Assembly: GCA_017311185.1 (NCBI GenBank)
Contig: JAESUZ010003171.1
Location: 496,001 to 560,000 of the forward strand
Source: Proteles cristata cristata
Lineage: Eukaryota > Chordata > Mammalia > Carnivora > Hyaenidae
Reading direction: 5' to 3'
Length of the DNA stretch: 64,000 nucleotides
In this document: positions 1-10,829 of the stretch, one piece after another
Layout of the letters: each line of letters begins with the position of its first letter
Numbering within the stretch: the first letter of the stretch is position 1
Translations under genes and position numbers: made by a program
Notes under the pieces: generated by a model
Databases searched by the model: none
Told to the model about the DNA's origin: nothing
The model's input: only the letters and a program-made list of their open reading frames with translations

Positions 1-895
1 ACCAGGAATCTCCCCGGACAGAACATAACGATGACTGGCCACCATTTTGCTTTGAGGCCAGAAAGTGTAGTTCATGTTCTCCTTAACCCAAGGTTGCTTC
101 TAGAGCTTTCTTCATGTCTTTTTTTATGGACACCACGTGGCGGTGAAAAGTCTACAATGCTGCCAAGACAAATAAGGAGCTCAGTGTGTTGGAAACTAAG
201 CAAATTGAAAGGGATATTAAAAGAGTTTAATCCATTAAAATGGAGGAAGCCTGTGAACCCAAAGGACAGCTTGACTCCAGTGTCAAGGGGAAACAGTTGG
301 CTATTTTGGAAGTCTAAGGTGGTAAATTACAGGCCAGTAGCCTGACCTGAGTGGCCATAGACAGTACCAAGCTTCGTGTCATTCAGAATCATGTGGGTCT
401 TCATTCACTTTCTACCTTCAGTTCTTCCCTTAACGAAGTTAAGTACTCAGATGAGATGGTCTCTGAGGCCCCTCCTGGTTCTAACGCTGAGATTTAAGGA
501 GGTCAAAATAGGACTTCACACATTCCCACCCCCAACCTCAACCCGAATCAGGTCTCCTCAAAGATTCTTTGCCTGCATATGGCTTTGCTTACCATATGAT
601 CTATGTTTTAGTGTTTATGGCTGCTGTTGGCAATAAGTGGCCTTTCTGGATTATCCTTTGTGTCTTTTGTAGCTACCATGCAGCAGAAGGGTTTGGGTGT
701 GGATTATAAAGAGTGAAACAAGGGAGATTCCTTATGTAATCGTGGCAATCTGAAGACCCCGTCTGGAGCAAATGGGCAATAGAATACTAAGTTTCAGAAT
801 AAATAATTTATCTGATTGTATATCCATGATGCAGTTACAACAATAATGAAAACAAGATGGCCACACTACTGACTCACTACCAATGGACATTCTCT
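1..895. other. Unannotated, no gene or repeat recognised
   Basis: The sequence is complex and of mixed base composition. Two short open frames on the plus strand (31-345 and 376-636) have no recognisable domain, no codon-use signal and no convincing splice sites, so I treat them as chance. Confidence 0.5.
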
Positions 896-898
896 ACC

Positions 899-922
899 TG
901 TTGTTGTTGTTGTTGTTGTTTT
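899..922 (+). repeat. (TTG)n microsatellite
   Basis: About seven TTG units run into a short T tract. No TSD or SINE body is attached, so it looks like an independent simple repeat. Confidence 0.9.
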
Positions 923-959
923 TAAACCAGTCTACTATCCACAGCAGTTTGCAAGTGCC

Positions 960-1350
960 AGATACCCACTTTTCCAGCCTCCCTTACAACGAGGGGTTGG
1001 CTGCATTTTCCAATCCTTAGAGGAAGTCAGCAGAAGACATGAGTGAAGGTAAAATGAGAGAGAAGACCTTTCCTGCTCCGTCCTGCCTCTGAAGCTGGTC
1101 GAGGCAGGATGTGTTATGTAGAGCTGTGGCAGCCTTCTTCCCTCTAAGAGGTTTGAGCTGGTGACATATCAAGGTGGCCACGTCTCCCACACTGGATCAT
1201 GGGCAGGGAAGACAGAGTGCAGAAAGCCCTCATTAGGCTGGGAGAGCCCACAAAGGAGTCGACTTACATACAATGGGGACCAAACTTCATGCTGAATAGC
1301 AAAAAATACACAAAGGAAAGAAGGGTATTGTTGTTCGAACTTTATACTGA
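960..1350 (+). mobile_element. Old dispersed mammalian repeat, family not named (copy 1)
   Basis: It begins near 'ccagcctcccttacaacgag' and runs through text that resembles the copies near 8.99 kb and 29.16 kb. I recognise the layout (a 'cagcctcccttgcag' head followed by 'gtggcca'-type text) as a dispersed mammalian family, but cannot give it a name. It is strongly diverged and its ends are approximate. Confidence 0.35.
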
Positions 1351-2600
1351 ACACTGAAATAAAAACTAGGAAAATAAGCTATTATTATCTTCTATTGATA
1401 GTGGCTTTGGTTAGAATTACAACTATGCATGAGTTAGGAAAAAAGTAGGACTTAAGTATTGATTATTTTTCTTCTGTGTGATTTTTTCTGGAAACACTAA
1501 TCAGACAGCCTTCGTTTTACACACTTAGCTTATCAGGAGGGTCATAAAGAGGGCCAGTTCTCTGAAAATGGGCAGGGGCTTTATTTCCCCAAGGGCCTCT
1601 GCTATCATTCTCTTTGAAGGCACTTCCCATTTGCCACGTTCCCCATTGTTTCCTGCTCTCTGGTTGTCGGGGGCCCACCTCTGCCTGGTCAGCATACATC
1701 AGTGCTCTCCCCCTGAGATCAGAGGAGACCCCGACCTGACCACTGTCAGTGACTTTATAAAACCTGCATGTGCAAGACTTCACAGTTCACGTTGTGACCT
1801 GCTTGGATTACCAGACCACATCTGTGACACAGATGGACAGAAGCGATGATGAAGGGTTTAACGTCTTGGCTGGGCATTGATGAGAGATAAAGAGAGATGT
1901 TGGTAATAAAGGGAGAGCTATGCTTAAGGCAGAACCAGCTGTGAAAAGCAGCCGCTTCCTTAGAGAGTGTTCTTGTTTACTATGACTTCTACTTCCTTAC
2001 TCAACCTTTCAGCTTCTCCAGCTCAGAAGACCAGAATCTCTTCTAAATAGTCAAGACTCATTCTCCTGGCTATTTTGGATGAGAGCACACCCCCGTTTTG
2101 TTTGAGTTATCTTGCAAACAGTCTCAAATTTCTGCTGCATTTACTTTGTGCGGTTTGATACCAAATCACCATCCTTTGAGCATCCACAGGGCACAAAAAC
2201 TCTAAGATGACTAAGATTCTACGCAAGCCCCGCCCACATGCTTTCTCCTAGGCACCATCCTCGGAGAGCTCCATCCTACTCATATTCAAACAGCAATCTG
2301 GAAGGTTGGTTGTGGGGCACTCTCAGCACTTTTCACAGGACGCATCTGCCTCTTACACCCGCAGCTGCTTATGGGCAAGTGGCCCCTCACCCCACCACGG
2401 AAAGGCAAATGGCTGGATGACTAATCTCCACCCTGGTTCTCTGGCTCTGCTTCTCTCCACCACTGAAGGAGAGACACGTACCTCATCCCTAACACACAGG
2501 GGTGTGGTCAGGATGAAGGAGATAACCAGGAACAACCCAAATTTATTTGACATTTTATTTCTAAAAGCCCCTTCATGTAAATTATTTCAGAATGATTTTT
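1351..2600. other. Unannotated, no gene recognised
   Basis: Both strands carry short open frames (for example 1517-1783 minus and 1568-1849 plus) that overlap each other, as expected for chance frames. Nothing in the text matches a repeat family I know. Confidence 0.45.
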
Positions 2601-2615
2601 TCCCAGTCACCTTTT

Positions 2616-2827
2616 TTTTAATATCTTTTTTTTTTTTTTCTGAGAGAGAGAGACAGCATGAGCAGGGGAGGGGCAGAGAGAGAGGGAGACAGAGAATCGG
2701 AAACAGGCCCCAGGCTCTGAGCTGGCTGTCCGCACAGAGCCCGACGTGGGGCTCGAACCCACTAACCGTGAGATCATGACCTGAGCCGAAGTCAGACACT
2801 TAGCCGACTGAGCCACCCAGGCGCCCC
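2616..2827 (-). mobile_element. Carnivore tRNA-derived SINE (SINEC_Fc-like), minus strand
   Basis: A T-rich tail, a GA-rich body and the reverse complement of the tRNA-like head (ending 'gagccacccaggcgcccc') appear in order. A perfect 15-bp TSD, TCCCAGTCACCTTTT, lies at 2601-2615 and 2828-2842. The open frames that cross it on both strands are only SINE sequence. Confidence 0.97.
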
Positions 2828-2842
2828 TCCCAGTCACCTTTT

Positions 2843-3195
2843 GGGGTATGAAAGATATTGACCACCCAAGTGGGTTAATAAAATAGTAGCTATCGTGACG
2901 GCCCCACATCCCATGCCTGTGAGTGGTACAGCTGGAGTTGAAACCAAACTCTTGGTGCTTTTTGCAGACACAGAGCATGTTGAGGGCTTTGCATGGGGTT
3001 TTGGGCTGGCTACTGCCTCTGGTGAGAAGGATCAACCAAGGCAAGGATGGCGTATCTAAGCATCCTTTCATTATGTACTCATCAGATGGCCTTTCTTCAG
3101 TCTCCATTGTAAGCAAGATGCAAACTCTTTTGCAGGGAAGAGTCCCCAAATCCCCTGGTGTTTGGGTCTGAGAGACTGGCAGTTTGAACGTAGAC
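2843..3195. other. Unannotated
   Basis: No repeat recognised. A plus-strand frame at 2923-3171 and the end of a minus-strand frame that crosses the SINE both lie here. Neither has domain evidence. Confidence 0.45.
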
Positions 3196-3199
3196 CTCC

Positions 3200-3622
3200 C
3201 CCGAATGTCTTTGTCTTCCTAGTCCCTGCAATGTGTGAATCTGTTACCTTACAGGGCGAAAGAGACTTGGCATATAGCGTTAAGTTAAGGATCTTGAGAT
3301 GGGAAAGTTATACTGGATTATCTGGATAGGCCTATTGCAATCACCTGCATCCTAAGAAGGGTGAGTAAAGATCATCGGAAAAAGAGAGAGGTGATGTGCT
3401 GACAGAAGGAGGAGGGAGGGAGGGAGAAAGAGAGAGAGAGATTTGAAGATGCTACACTGCTGGCTTTGAAGATGCAGAATGGTGCCATAACCCAAGAAGG
3501 ATAGATGGCTCTAGAAGCTGGAAAAAACAAGAAAATGGATTCTTCCCTAGAGTCTGCAGAAGGAGCTCAGCAAAGCCAACCCATTGTAGATTTCTAGCCA
3601 CAGGGACCATCAGAATGAATCT
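3200..3622 (+). mobile_element. MaLR (MLT1-type) LTR remnant, plus strand
   Basis: The order of segments matches the MLT1 pattern: a 'gtgaatctgttaccttac' block, 'ttaaggatcttgagatggg', 'ctggattatctggat', a purine-rich AGAG block, 'ctctagaagctggaaaa' and 'ccctagagtctgcagaagga'. A (GGGA)/(GA) expansion at about 3408-3441 sits in the purine-rich part. It is non-coding and well diverged. Confidence 0.8.
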
Positions 3623-3624
3623 AT

Positions 3625-3692
3625 ATTAGTTTCCTGTTGCTGCTGTGACAAATTACTACAAACTTAGTGGCTGAAAACAACATAAATTTAGG
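3625..3692 (-). mobile_element. MaLR LTR end fragment, minus strand
   Basis: 'ttagtttcctgttgctgctg' followed by 'acaaattactacaaacttag' is the reverse complement of the conserved 3' end of MLT1-type LTRs. Its orientation is opposite to the fragment just upstream, so it is a second insertion or an inverted piece. Confidence 0.7.
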
Positions 3693-4970
3693 TGCTTTGT
3701 GACCATCCTGCTAAAAAAAGAATGTTTTAATCATTTAGAGCTTCCTAGGAGAGCATGGCAAGAAAGAGTTGCTTGGAAACAAATGCACAGGAGGGAGACG
3801 AGGTGTCTATGGTAGTTAAAGTAGCAATTCAACATGGCAGCATGTGTAGACATTGCATGTGTAGACATTAGGCTCTCCCACCCAGGGGCCAGTGGGCTCC
3901 CCTGTCTTGTGCCCACTCACTCAGACCCTTCACTCCTGACTTGTTTTACCCAGGAGTGACTACAATACTTTCCACTCTATCAGACTCAGTAAGAATTTCA
4001 AAACCTTTTGAAGGTCATTGGGTTTCAAGCAGGTGGCTTTCTCTGCTCATTGGTGTCACAGCATCGGGAACTAGTCAAGCTTCAAGCCTTTGACAATTAT
4101 TTCGAAAATTACATTTCTCTCTCTCGGGCCAGTTGGAAGGTCAGGAATGTGAGGAGGAACAAAGAGTCAACCCACCACCCTGCCTAGGACTGTCCTTCTT
4201 CCTTAATGGCCACAGAATGGCTGACGAGACAGTGAGACTTAATTTCTTGTTTTAGCATCTTCTTTCAGGCAACAGTTCTGGCTGAGAATCTATGACCTCG
4301 AATCCACATGTCCCATAACACAGCATCTGAGAGATCTCCAAATGTGCTTAATAGAACAAGACGCCATTCTGCCATAGAAATAGGTCTGGGGGACCCAGGG
4401 GCCCGAATGGGCAGAGGATTCATGGGTGATAGTCTGCCTGGGCCACAGTCATAAAATCTGTCATCATCCCTGCCACTATAACAGGCAGAAGGATCTCTTT
4501 ACACTGTACTGGACAGCACTTCGCCACGGGGATTGGCTTTGGGGGATGATTTATAACAGACATCATCACCGTGGCTGATGACCGCTTCCTCAGATTGGCA
4601 GACAAGTAGCGTCCTGGCCCCATGGCAGACAGCAGACCAGAGGCAGAGGGACAAGAAAGTGGTATCCTAGCAGACTGAAATGAACACAGGACACTCACTC
4701 CCCACTGGAAGAGATAACAATAGTCTACCCACTTCTGTTTCCTTCACAGCATTCACGCTGGGCTCATCCTTCAGCTGGGTTCTCTCCATCTCAACTCCTG
4801 ACCTGACTTCAAGGTGGCCTGGGCACCGAGGGAGGAGGTGAGGCATTTGTGAGTGAAGATGCTTTCAGGGAAAACTCTAGCTAATGTTGTCTGCCCTGCA
4901 CTTCTTTCCAGATCTCCGTTTCTGAATTTTAATTTCTGGGCTCAGAATCTGTGTGAGCAAAAATGCTCTG
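3693..4970. other. Unannotated, no gene recognised
   Basis: Apart from the 15-bp duplication noted separately, this is complex single-copy-looking DNA. The minus-strand frames at 3731-3916 and 4420-4698 show no domain. Confidence 0.45.
3840..3869 (+). repeat. 15-bp perfect tandem duplication
   Basis: GCATGTGTAGACATT occurs twice in a row (3840-3854 and 3855-3869) with no spacer. This is a small local duplication in otherwise unique sequence. Confidence 0.95.
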
Positions 4971-4974
4971 CACC

Positions 4975-5818
4975 TGATTAAAAGGCAGCCAAAGAATTTG
5001 AATAGACGTTTCTCCAAAGAAGATATAAAAATGGCCCATAAGCACATGAAAAGATGCTCAACATCATTAGTCACTAGGGAAATGTAAATCATTTCCCTAT
5101 CAAACTTCATTGAGATACCATGCCCCCCCCACCAGCGTGCCTATCATCAAAAAGATGGACAATAACAAATGTTGTTGAGGATGTGGGGAAATTGGAACCA
5201 TTATTCATCGCTTATACGATTGTAAAATGATGCAGCTGTTTTGAAAAACATTTCAGTAGTTCCTCAAAAAGTTAAACATAAAGTTAACATACGATCCAAC
5301 AGTTTCACTGCTAGGTATATATTGAAGAGAACAGAAGACATGTGTCCACACAAAAATTACCACATGAATGTTCGTAGCAGCATTACTCACAATCACCAAA
5401 GAGTAGAAATAACCAAATGTCCATCAATTGATGAATGGATGGGTACAATGTGGTATATGCATGGAGTGCAATGTTATCCAGGTCTCAAAAGTATGAACAT
5501 GAATGAACCTTGCAAACCTTATGCCATGTAAGAGAAGGCAGACACAAAAGGTCATATATTGTATAACTCGATGTATTTGAAATATCCATAACAGGAAATC
5601 TACAGATTTTCAGAGAATAGATTAGTGATTGCCGGAGGGGTGGGAGAGGGGAGTGTGGAGTGACCGCTAACAGACATAGTTTCTTTCTGGGGAGATGGAA
5701 TGTCATGAAATTGGCTAGTGGCAATGATTCTACAACTTTGTGAATATATAACTCTCACCCCTAAATTGTACATTTGGAAGCATACATTTTATGGCATACT
5801 TCAATAAAAAAAAATCAT
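4975..5818 (+). mobile_element. Old L1 3' end (ORF2 terminus plus 3' UTR), plus strand
   Basis: The 5' side matches the end of L1 ORF2 ('gaatagacgtttctccaaag', 'atgaaaagatgctcaacatc', then 'accaaatgtccatcaattga'). The 3' side continues into a typical L1M 3' UTR and ends in an A-rich tail after a 'ttcaataaaa' signal. Stops and frameshifts break the ORF2 frame, so the copy is dead and 5'-truncated. Confidence 0.9.
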
Positions 5819-6100
5819 ATGACAAAAAAATTCACCTCTGCAGAGTAACACCGAGGTCCTCAGGTGGTCCTAATCTTCTGCTTAAATTTTGAAAATTATG
5901 TTATTTTAATGAAGATATTTGCAAAAGGAAAATACGCTTTGCCAATCTCCCTCCTGCATTGGCATTCGGTGTCTAAGTATCACTCCTAGGGCACAAGAAC
6001 CAGGGGTTTGCACCTCTGAATGTGGCCTTTTTGCTATCTGAGCCTGTCTCCCCAATTGAGAGACACCCCCACAAGCGCTTTTTGTAATCACTGTGGTCCC
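5819..6100. other. Unannotated
   Basis: Short interval between an L1 tail and an LTR. Nothing recognised. Confidence 0.4.
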
Positions 6101-6104
6101 CCAT

Positions 6105-6556
6105 TGTTGGGTGTTAAATTGTGTCTCTCAAAAAGATATATTCAAGCCCTAATTCCGAGGATCTGTGAATGTGACCTTATTTGGAAATGGCATCTTTGCA
6201 GAAGTAACAAGGTAAGATGAGGTCAGATTGAGTTGGGGGCCCTACTCCGCTGACTGGTGTCCTCAGAAGAGGTAAAATTTGGACACATAAATGTGCACAG
6301 AGGGAAGACAACATGAAGACGCACAAGGAGAATGTCATGCGATGCGGGGGGCAGGGATGAAAGTGCTCCAAAGATGAACCAAAGAATGCAGAGAATTGCC
6401 AGTGGCTACCCGAAGATGGAATAAGCAAGAAGGGGCGACCCCCGCCGGTTTCAGGGGAGCACGGCCCCGTCAGCATCTTGATTTTGAACTTCTACCCTCC
6501 AGAACCGTGAGGGAACTGGTCTACTGTTTGAAGCCATCCACTTTGTGATAATTTAC
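6105..6556 (+). mobile_element. MaLR (MLT1-type) LTR, plus strand
   Basis: It starts near 'aaattgtgtctctcaaaaag' and passes through 'gtgaccttatttggaaatgg', 'actggtgtcctcagaagagg', 'gcacagagggaagac' and 'ccctccagaaccgtgaggga'. This is the MLT1 segment order in sense orientation. It looks like a solo LTR, as no internal retroviral sequence adjoins it. Confidence 0.85.
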
Positions 6557-6864
6557 GATCACCCTAGGGAGCTTGTACGTGCCTCTAGTGCAAAGATCCA
6601 GGTGTGTCTGCCCAGCACACGAGTCTTCCCCTTCCACCTGAACTGTCATGGCCGAGACGGAAAGAAACCCTGGCAACTGGCTGCTAAAAAATGGAACAAT
6701 GTGGTCCCATTGTTACAAATGAGGGCTCCAGAGAGAGATGAAGTGGTTTACTCCACAGAAGGAATGGAGTGGGGGGGGGGGGGGTCCTAGAATTCCATTT
6801 AGGACTTTCAACCCTTAGTTAACCAAGGAAGGTGCAAAAAAGAAATGAGCCAGTCAAGAGTCTA
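6557..6864. other. Unannotated, with a 14-G run
   Basis: Unique-looking DNA. A homopolymer of 14 G occupies 6771-6784, which is long for unselected mammalian DNA and could also be a sequencing-length artefact. Confidence 0.5.
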
Positions 6865-7065
6865 CTATGAGTCAAGGGCTGGGTACACAATCTAATTTAA
6901 TTCTCCCCGCAGCCTATGCCACAAGTATTCTTATCCGCCATTCTGAAAATTAGGTAATTACCATGAAAACACAGATTAGGATGCATATCCGAGCTCACTT
7001 AGTAAATGGCAAAGCCACAGTCCAGCCCAGGTCTTTAGGATTTCACGATCTTGCTTCCCTTGATC
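6865..7065 (+). mobile_element. MIR SINE, plus strand
   Basis: The pattern runs from 'ctatgagtcaagggctgg' through 'atttaattctccccgcagcc' to 'ctcacttagtaaatggcaaa' and 'cagtccagcccaggtcttt'. These are the conserved blocks of the 3' half of MIR. The copy is about as diverged as expected for this old family. Confidence 0.75.
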
Positions 7066-7530
7066 TTGCTAAGGGGATCTATTGATCAGACAGCTTCCCC
7101 CTCAAGAGGGCCTTTCAACTTCATTTGTCAAATGACCAGGATCTCTTTACCTTATAAGTCAAGTTTGGGATGAAAAATTCAATATTCCTGTTTTCTAGTT
7201 ACTGAATATAATGATTATAAATTCCCAAATATAAAAATTTTCTGTGATCAGTAGAACAAAGATAATAATTTCATAAATCCAATGTAGTTTAGCCCTTTTG
7301 AGAATAATAAATTGCTGAGATAAATACTATGACCAGGTAGTGAAATATGAGTAGTTATACCTTTTGCATTCATTTTTGTAGCTGAAGTGGCTGGCAAGCA
7401 TTTAAGTAAAGGCATATATTTGTTGGCTCTATTGCTTTATTATTCTGTGAATAATAAATGGAAATAACTTTTAATAGGATATGCAAGATGTTTTATTTTT
7501 GGCATAATTTCTTTAAAAATTAAATTATTT
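7066..7530. other. AT-rich unannotated stretch
   Basis: AT-rich DNA with no open frame of note and no repeat I can name. Confidence 0.45.
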
Positions 7531-7730
7531 GGGGGGGTACCTGGGTGGCTCAGCCAGGTGAGTGTCTGACTCTTGATTTTGGCTCAGGTCATGCTCTCAG
7601 AGTTCATGAGTTCGAGCCCTGCATCGGGCTCTGTGCTGACAGCCTGAAGCCTGCTTGGGATTCTCTGTCTCTTTTTCTCTCTCTGCCCCTCCCCCCTTAA
7701 AGATAAATAAACATTAAAAAAATAAAAAAA
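7531..7730 (+). mobile_element. Carnivore SINE, plus strand
   Basis: It opens with a G run and 'tacctgggtggctcagcc'. It carries a B-box-like 'gagttcgagccctgcatcgg', then 'gggctctgtgctgacagcct', a CT-rich body and an A-rich tail. The first promoter block is altered and the CT body is partly collapsed, so it is an older copy. TSD not clear. Confidence 0.93.
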
Positions 7731-8630
7731 TATTTTGTTACAGTTTAGATTGTCTTCAATTTTTTCTATCTTCCCATGAAATCTTTATGAAGATTGGCTT
7801 AGTTTGAAGCTTTTAACAATCTGTGCATCTGGGAACAGGTTTTAAGATCTCATGACCTCACGTATCAGGAGCATTGAGTATAGTTGAACTAATGTTTTAT
7901 AATCTTTGGAAGAATTACGTTTGTTAGAGCAATTGCTGGTGTCATTGGGGCTGGTTTAGTCCATTTTCCTTCAGCTTTCAGAGAAACGCACAGAAAACTA
8001 CATGGCCTAATTAAATGAAGCCAGTGAAAAGAAATGCAGCAGGTTAGCCCTGCAACGAGTTTGCAGCCTAAACTTTGCAAATATGTGACTCTGACGGTCA
8101 ACGATTGTGGGAGAGTCAATGGCACTTGTCACATTTAAGAATATGCCCCAATGGACTCTCTCTTCTGCAACAATCTTTCTCTGTAGGAATTCAAGGTAGT
8201 CACACATTTGCTGTGTGATAAGATTAGCATGATTACATGAATCCTTTCATGAATCAAATAATAAACAGCACCTGCTAGTGAGATGACTTTCCATGTTAAC
8301 TGTCTACTGAAATCTGTGGAATTCATCTGATCATAGGGCATGGGAGCATTATGTTAAGTGTTCAGTGTCATACCGTGAGTGACCTCAAAAGGGCTGAGTA
8401 TTTCAGTGACAGGTAATCAAGTTACCATGTAATTCTGAAGATGGGGCGAAAGGACCACAGTCTGCTTTACACAAAAGTCATGAGCAAGAGTAACAACTAA
8501 AAGATGGACTGTTGGAAACGTCATCGGAAATCTCAGTAAGCTTTCCCATGCTCCATTCCAGAAATACATGAAGCATTCCCTTTTATGATATTGTGCCTGA
8601 CTTTGTGCGCACTTTAAAAAAGACAGTGGT
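7731..8630. other. Unannotated, AT-rich
   Basis: Three minus-strand frames (7889-8125, 8007-8207, 8135-8341) overlap one another in different frames, which points to chance. No repeat recognised. Confidence 0.45.
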
Positions 8631-8846
8631 GGGGCGCCTGGGTGGCTTAGTCGGTTAAGCGTCCGACTTTCGCTTAGGTCATGATCTCGCGGTTCGTGGG
8701 TTCGAGCCCCGCATCGGGCTCTGGGTTGACTGCCAGCTCAGAGCCTGGAGCCTGTTTCAGTCTGTGACTCCCTCTCACTCTGACCCTCCCCTGCTCACGC
8801 TGTCTCTCTCTCTCTCCTAGAAATAAATAAAACATTAAAAAAAAAG
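8631..8846 (+). mobile_element. Young-type carnivore SINE, plus strand
   Basis: Intact 'ggggcgcctgggtggcttag' head, B box in 'gggttcgagccccgcatcgg', then the diagnostic 'tgactgccagctcagag', 'tttcagtctgtgactccctc' and 'cctagaaataaataa' that mark the younger subtype. The body is close to full length and little diverged. Confidence 0.96.
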
Positions 8847-8984
8847 ATATCATGACTCTATCAAAAAGAAATGTGCTCTAATCTTTTCAGAACATAAAGA
8901 TAATGGAAGCTCATTTGGAAAAGTCAGGCAATGAAAGTGAAAATCTTGGTATATCTGGGATATGGGGTATTCATTCAATGCCTT

Positions 8985-9345
8985 TCCTCTTCCCTGTGGG
9001 GACCCAGCTGTGCTGATACCCCAGCCTCCCTTGCAGTTAGCTGGCCCCTGACGGTGGGGCGGGTGTTCCACTGAGCCTGACTCAGTAAAAGCCTTCCCTG
9101 TGATGTTGCAGAGTCTTTCGTTTCCTCTCCAGCCTGACTAGAATGGAGAGTTCCACCAAAGTGACCGTGGGCTGCACACACTGGGAGTGGCAACGTCCAG
9201 AACGTGAGGAGCCTGAATTCCCACCACGTGTGGCCAGTCCTATCATTTGACTTCACATGAATGGGAAATAAACTTCCATTGTATTGGATCATGTCATGCC
9301 CGCGTTTATTTCTTAACGCAGCCTAGAATATCCTACCCTGTCTGG
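8985..9345 (+). mobile_element. Old dispersed mammalian repeat, family not named (copy 2)
   Basis: 'cagcctcccttgcagttagc' begins it. It ends with 'gggaaataaacttccattgt' (with an AATAAA signal) and a 'cagcctagaatatcctac' block, the 3' part of a family I recognise but cannot name. It resembles the copies near 0.96 kb and 29.16 kb. Confidence 0.5.
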
Positions 9346-9441
9346 CACAATATCTTACCAGCAGAGATAGCAATGTGGCATTTCTGTAAATATAATTCCA
9401 GATATCTCTTTATGAGTAATACCTATGGGTGTGCGTGGGTA

Positions 9442-9484
9442 TGTGCGCACGCACACACACACACGCGCAGGCACACAAACACAA
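9442..9484 (+). repeat. Imperfect (CA)n tract
   Basis: Alternating CA with CG interruptions after a short GT-rich stretch ('gtatgtgcgcacgcacac'). The strict purine-pyrimidine alternation is compatible with Z-DNA. Confidence 0.85.
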
Positions 9485-9489
9485 TTTTT

Positions 9490-10011
9490 TCCTAGTAAGA
9501 TCACACTATACATGATACCTTTTTCACTCAATCATATCTGGTGTGGATATTTCCATATAATGTGATCATTAATATGTATCAACCTTATAAAGGGCTTCAC
9601 ACTATTTCATTGCGTGATTGTATCACTGTTAAAGAAATTAATTCTTCATTGATGGAAATGCAGTCTGTTTCCAAATTGTCATTATTACAGATAAGCAACC
9701 CTGTATATACCTCTTTGGGCACCTGTCCAGTTATAACTGCAGGATTAGGTATGTGTGTGTTTTGGGGGGGGTGGGGATTGCAAGAGCCAGGTTTGATCCA
9801 CACAGCCCCAGCTTCTTTCCAAAGTTAGGATAATCCACTTGTGAACAAACAGGCAGTGAAAAGCGTGTTTCCTCCACTTCCATCCACCAGATGCTATCAG
9901 ATTTAAGAATCTTGGCCCATTCAATAGGCAAAGAGAGGTCACTGAGGTGATTTCATTTGCATTTCTTTTACTGCCTTTGATATTGACCTTCTTTCCACAT
10001 GTCCATTGATC
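9490..10011 (-). mobile_element. L1 3' region, minus strand, part 1
   Basis: Antisense L1-like text such as 'tttccaaattgtcattatta' and 'gtgatttcatttgcatttct' followed by 'ccacatgtccattgat' fits an old L1 3' region. The element resumes after the inserted SINE at 10270. The frames on both strands in this block are chance frames within the repeat. Confidence 0.65.
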
Positions 10012-10029
10012 AAGAACAACTTGTGTTTC

Positions 10030-10251
10030 GGGGCGCCTGGGTGGCTTAGTCGGTTAAGCGTCCGGCTTTCGCTTAGGTCATGATCTTGGGGTTTGTGGGT
10101 TCGAGCCCCGCGTCGGGCTCTGTGCTGACTGCCAGCTCAGAGCCTGGAGCCTGTTTCAGTCTGTGACTCCCTCTGTCTCTGACCCTCCCCTGCTCACGCT
10201 GTCTCTCTCTCTCTCTCCTAGAAATAAATAAAAATATTAAAAAAAAAAAAA
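10030..10251 (+). mobile_element. Young-type carnivore SINE inside an antisense L1
   Basis: Full-length copy with intact head, B box ('gggttcgagccccgcgtcgg') and 'cctagaaataaataa' tail. A perfect 18-bp TSD, AAGAACAACTTGTGTTTC, lies at 10012-10029 and 10252-10269. Little divergence and a perfect TSD indicate a fairly recent insertion. Confidence 0.98.
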
Positions 10252-10269
10252 AAGAACAACTTGTGTTTC

Positions 10270-10365
10270 TTCTTTTGTGCATAACCTGTTTGTATTTTTC
10301 AACAATTTTTGTGCTGGGAAGTTTGTCTTGTTCTTACACATTTGCAACAGTTTGTCCTAATTCAT
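10270..10365 (-). mobile_element. L1 3' region, minus strand, part 2
   Basis: Continuation of the antisense L1 after the SINE: 'ttcttttgtgcataacctgt' and 'gtatttttcaacaatttttg' match the L1 text expected just beyond the interruption. Confidence 0.55.
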
Positions 10366-10829
10366 CTTTTTTTTTCTTTTTCTTTTTTTTTTGCCAGCAA
10401 AATGTGCTTTGACACTGATAAGTACGCAGCCCTGGAACTGAAATGATCTTTGGGGGCTTAACAGAGCCTCTTTGAGCTTCAGATATGTCAGGAAGCAATG
10501 AATTCATTGCAATTCTGTGGCTAATACGGCAGCACTCACCTGGGGAAGGCTGAAGGGTGATTCTCGAAAGGGGAGACAGGAAATTAGCCAAGAGACAGAA
10601 CGCTGGTAAAGCATTTTGCAAATAGATGGCGTCTCAGAATGATAAACTGCAACGCTCACAATTTGGCAAGACAATTAAACGGCAGAGCTATTTATATAGC
10701 TCAGGTAGAGGGAAAGGAATATTCTCCTACGTTGAAAGTGCTGAAGGCAATTGGCCAACGTGGGCTCCCTCTTTGCCCGTAAATTGGAAAGAATGTAACA
10801 CTGCTGTCTGAATTATACAGCAAATGCTT
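10366..10829. other. Complex repeat-free stretch, possible conserved element
   Basis: It opens with a T-rich tract (10366-10392). Then follows high-complexity DNA with features such as 'gcaatgaattcattgcaatt' (partly palindromic) and 'gctatttatatagctc', with no repeat signature. That texture is often seen in conserved non-coding DNA, but I cannot test conservation here. Frames at 10334-10621 (minus) and 10626-10811 (plus) lack domains. Confidence 0.3.

Noticed and set aside
10030..10110. tRNA-like sequence with A and B boxes at SINE heads, considered as tRNA genes
   Set aside because: The sequence continues into the SINE body and tail, lacks a proper acceptor stem and occurs 28 times. It is the tRNA-derived head of the SINE.
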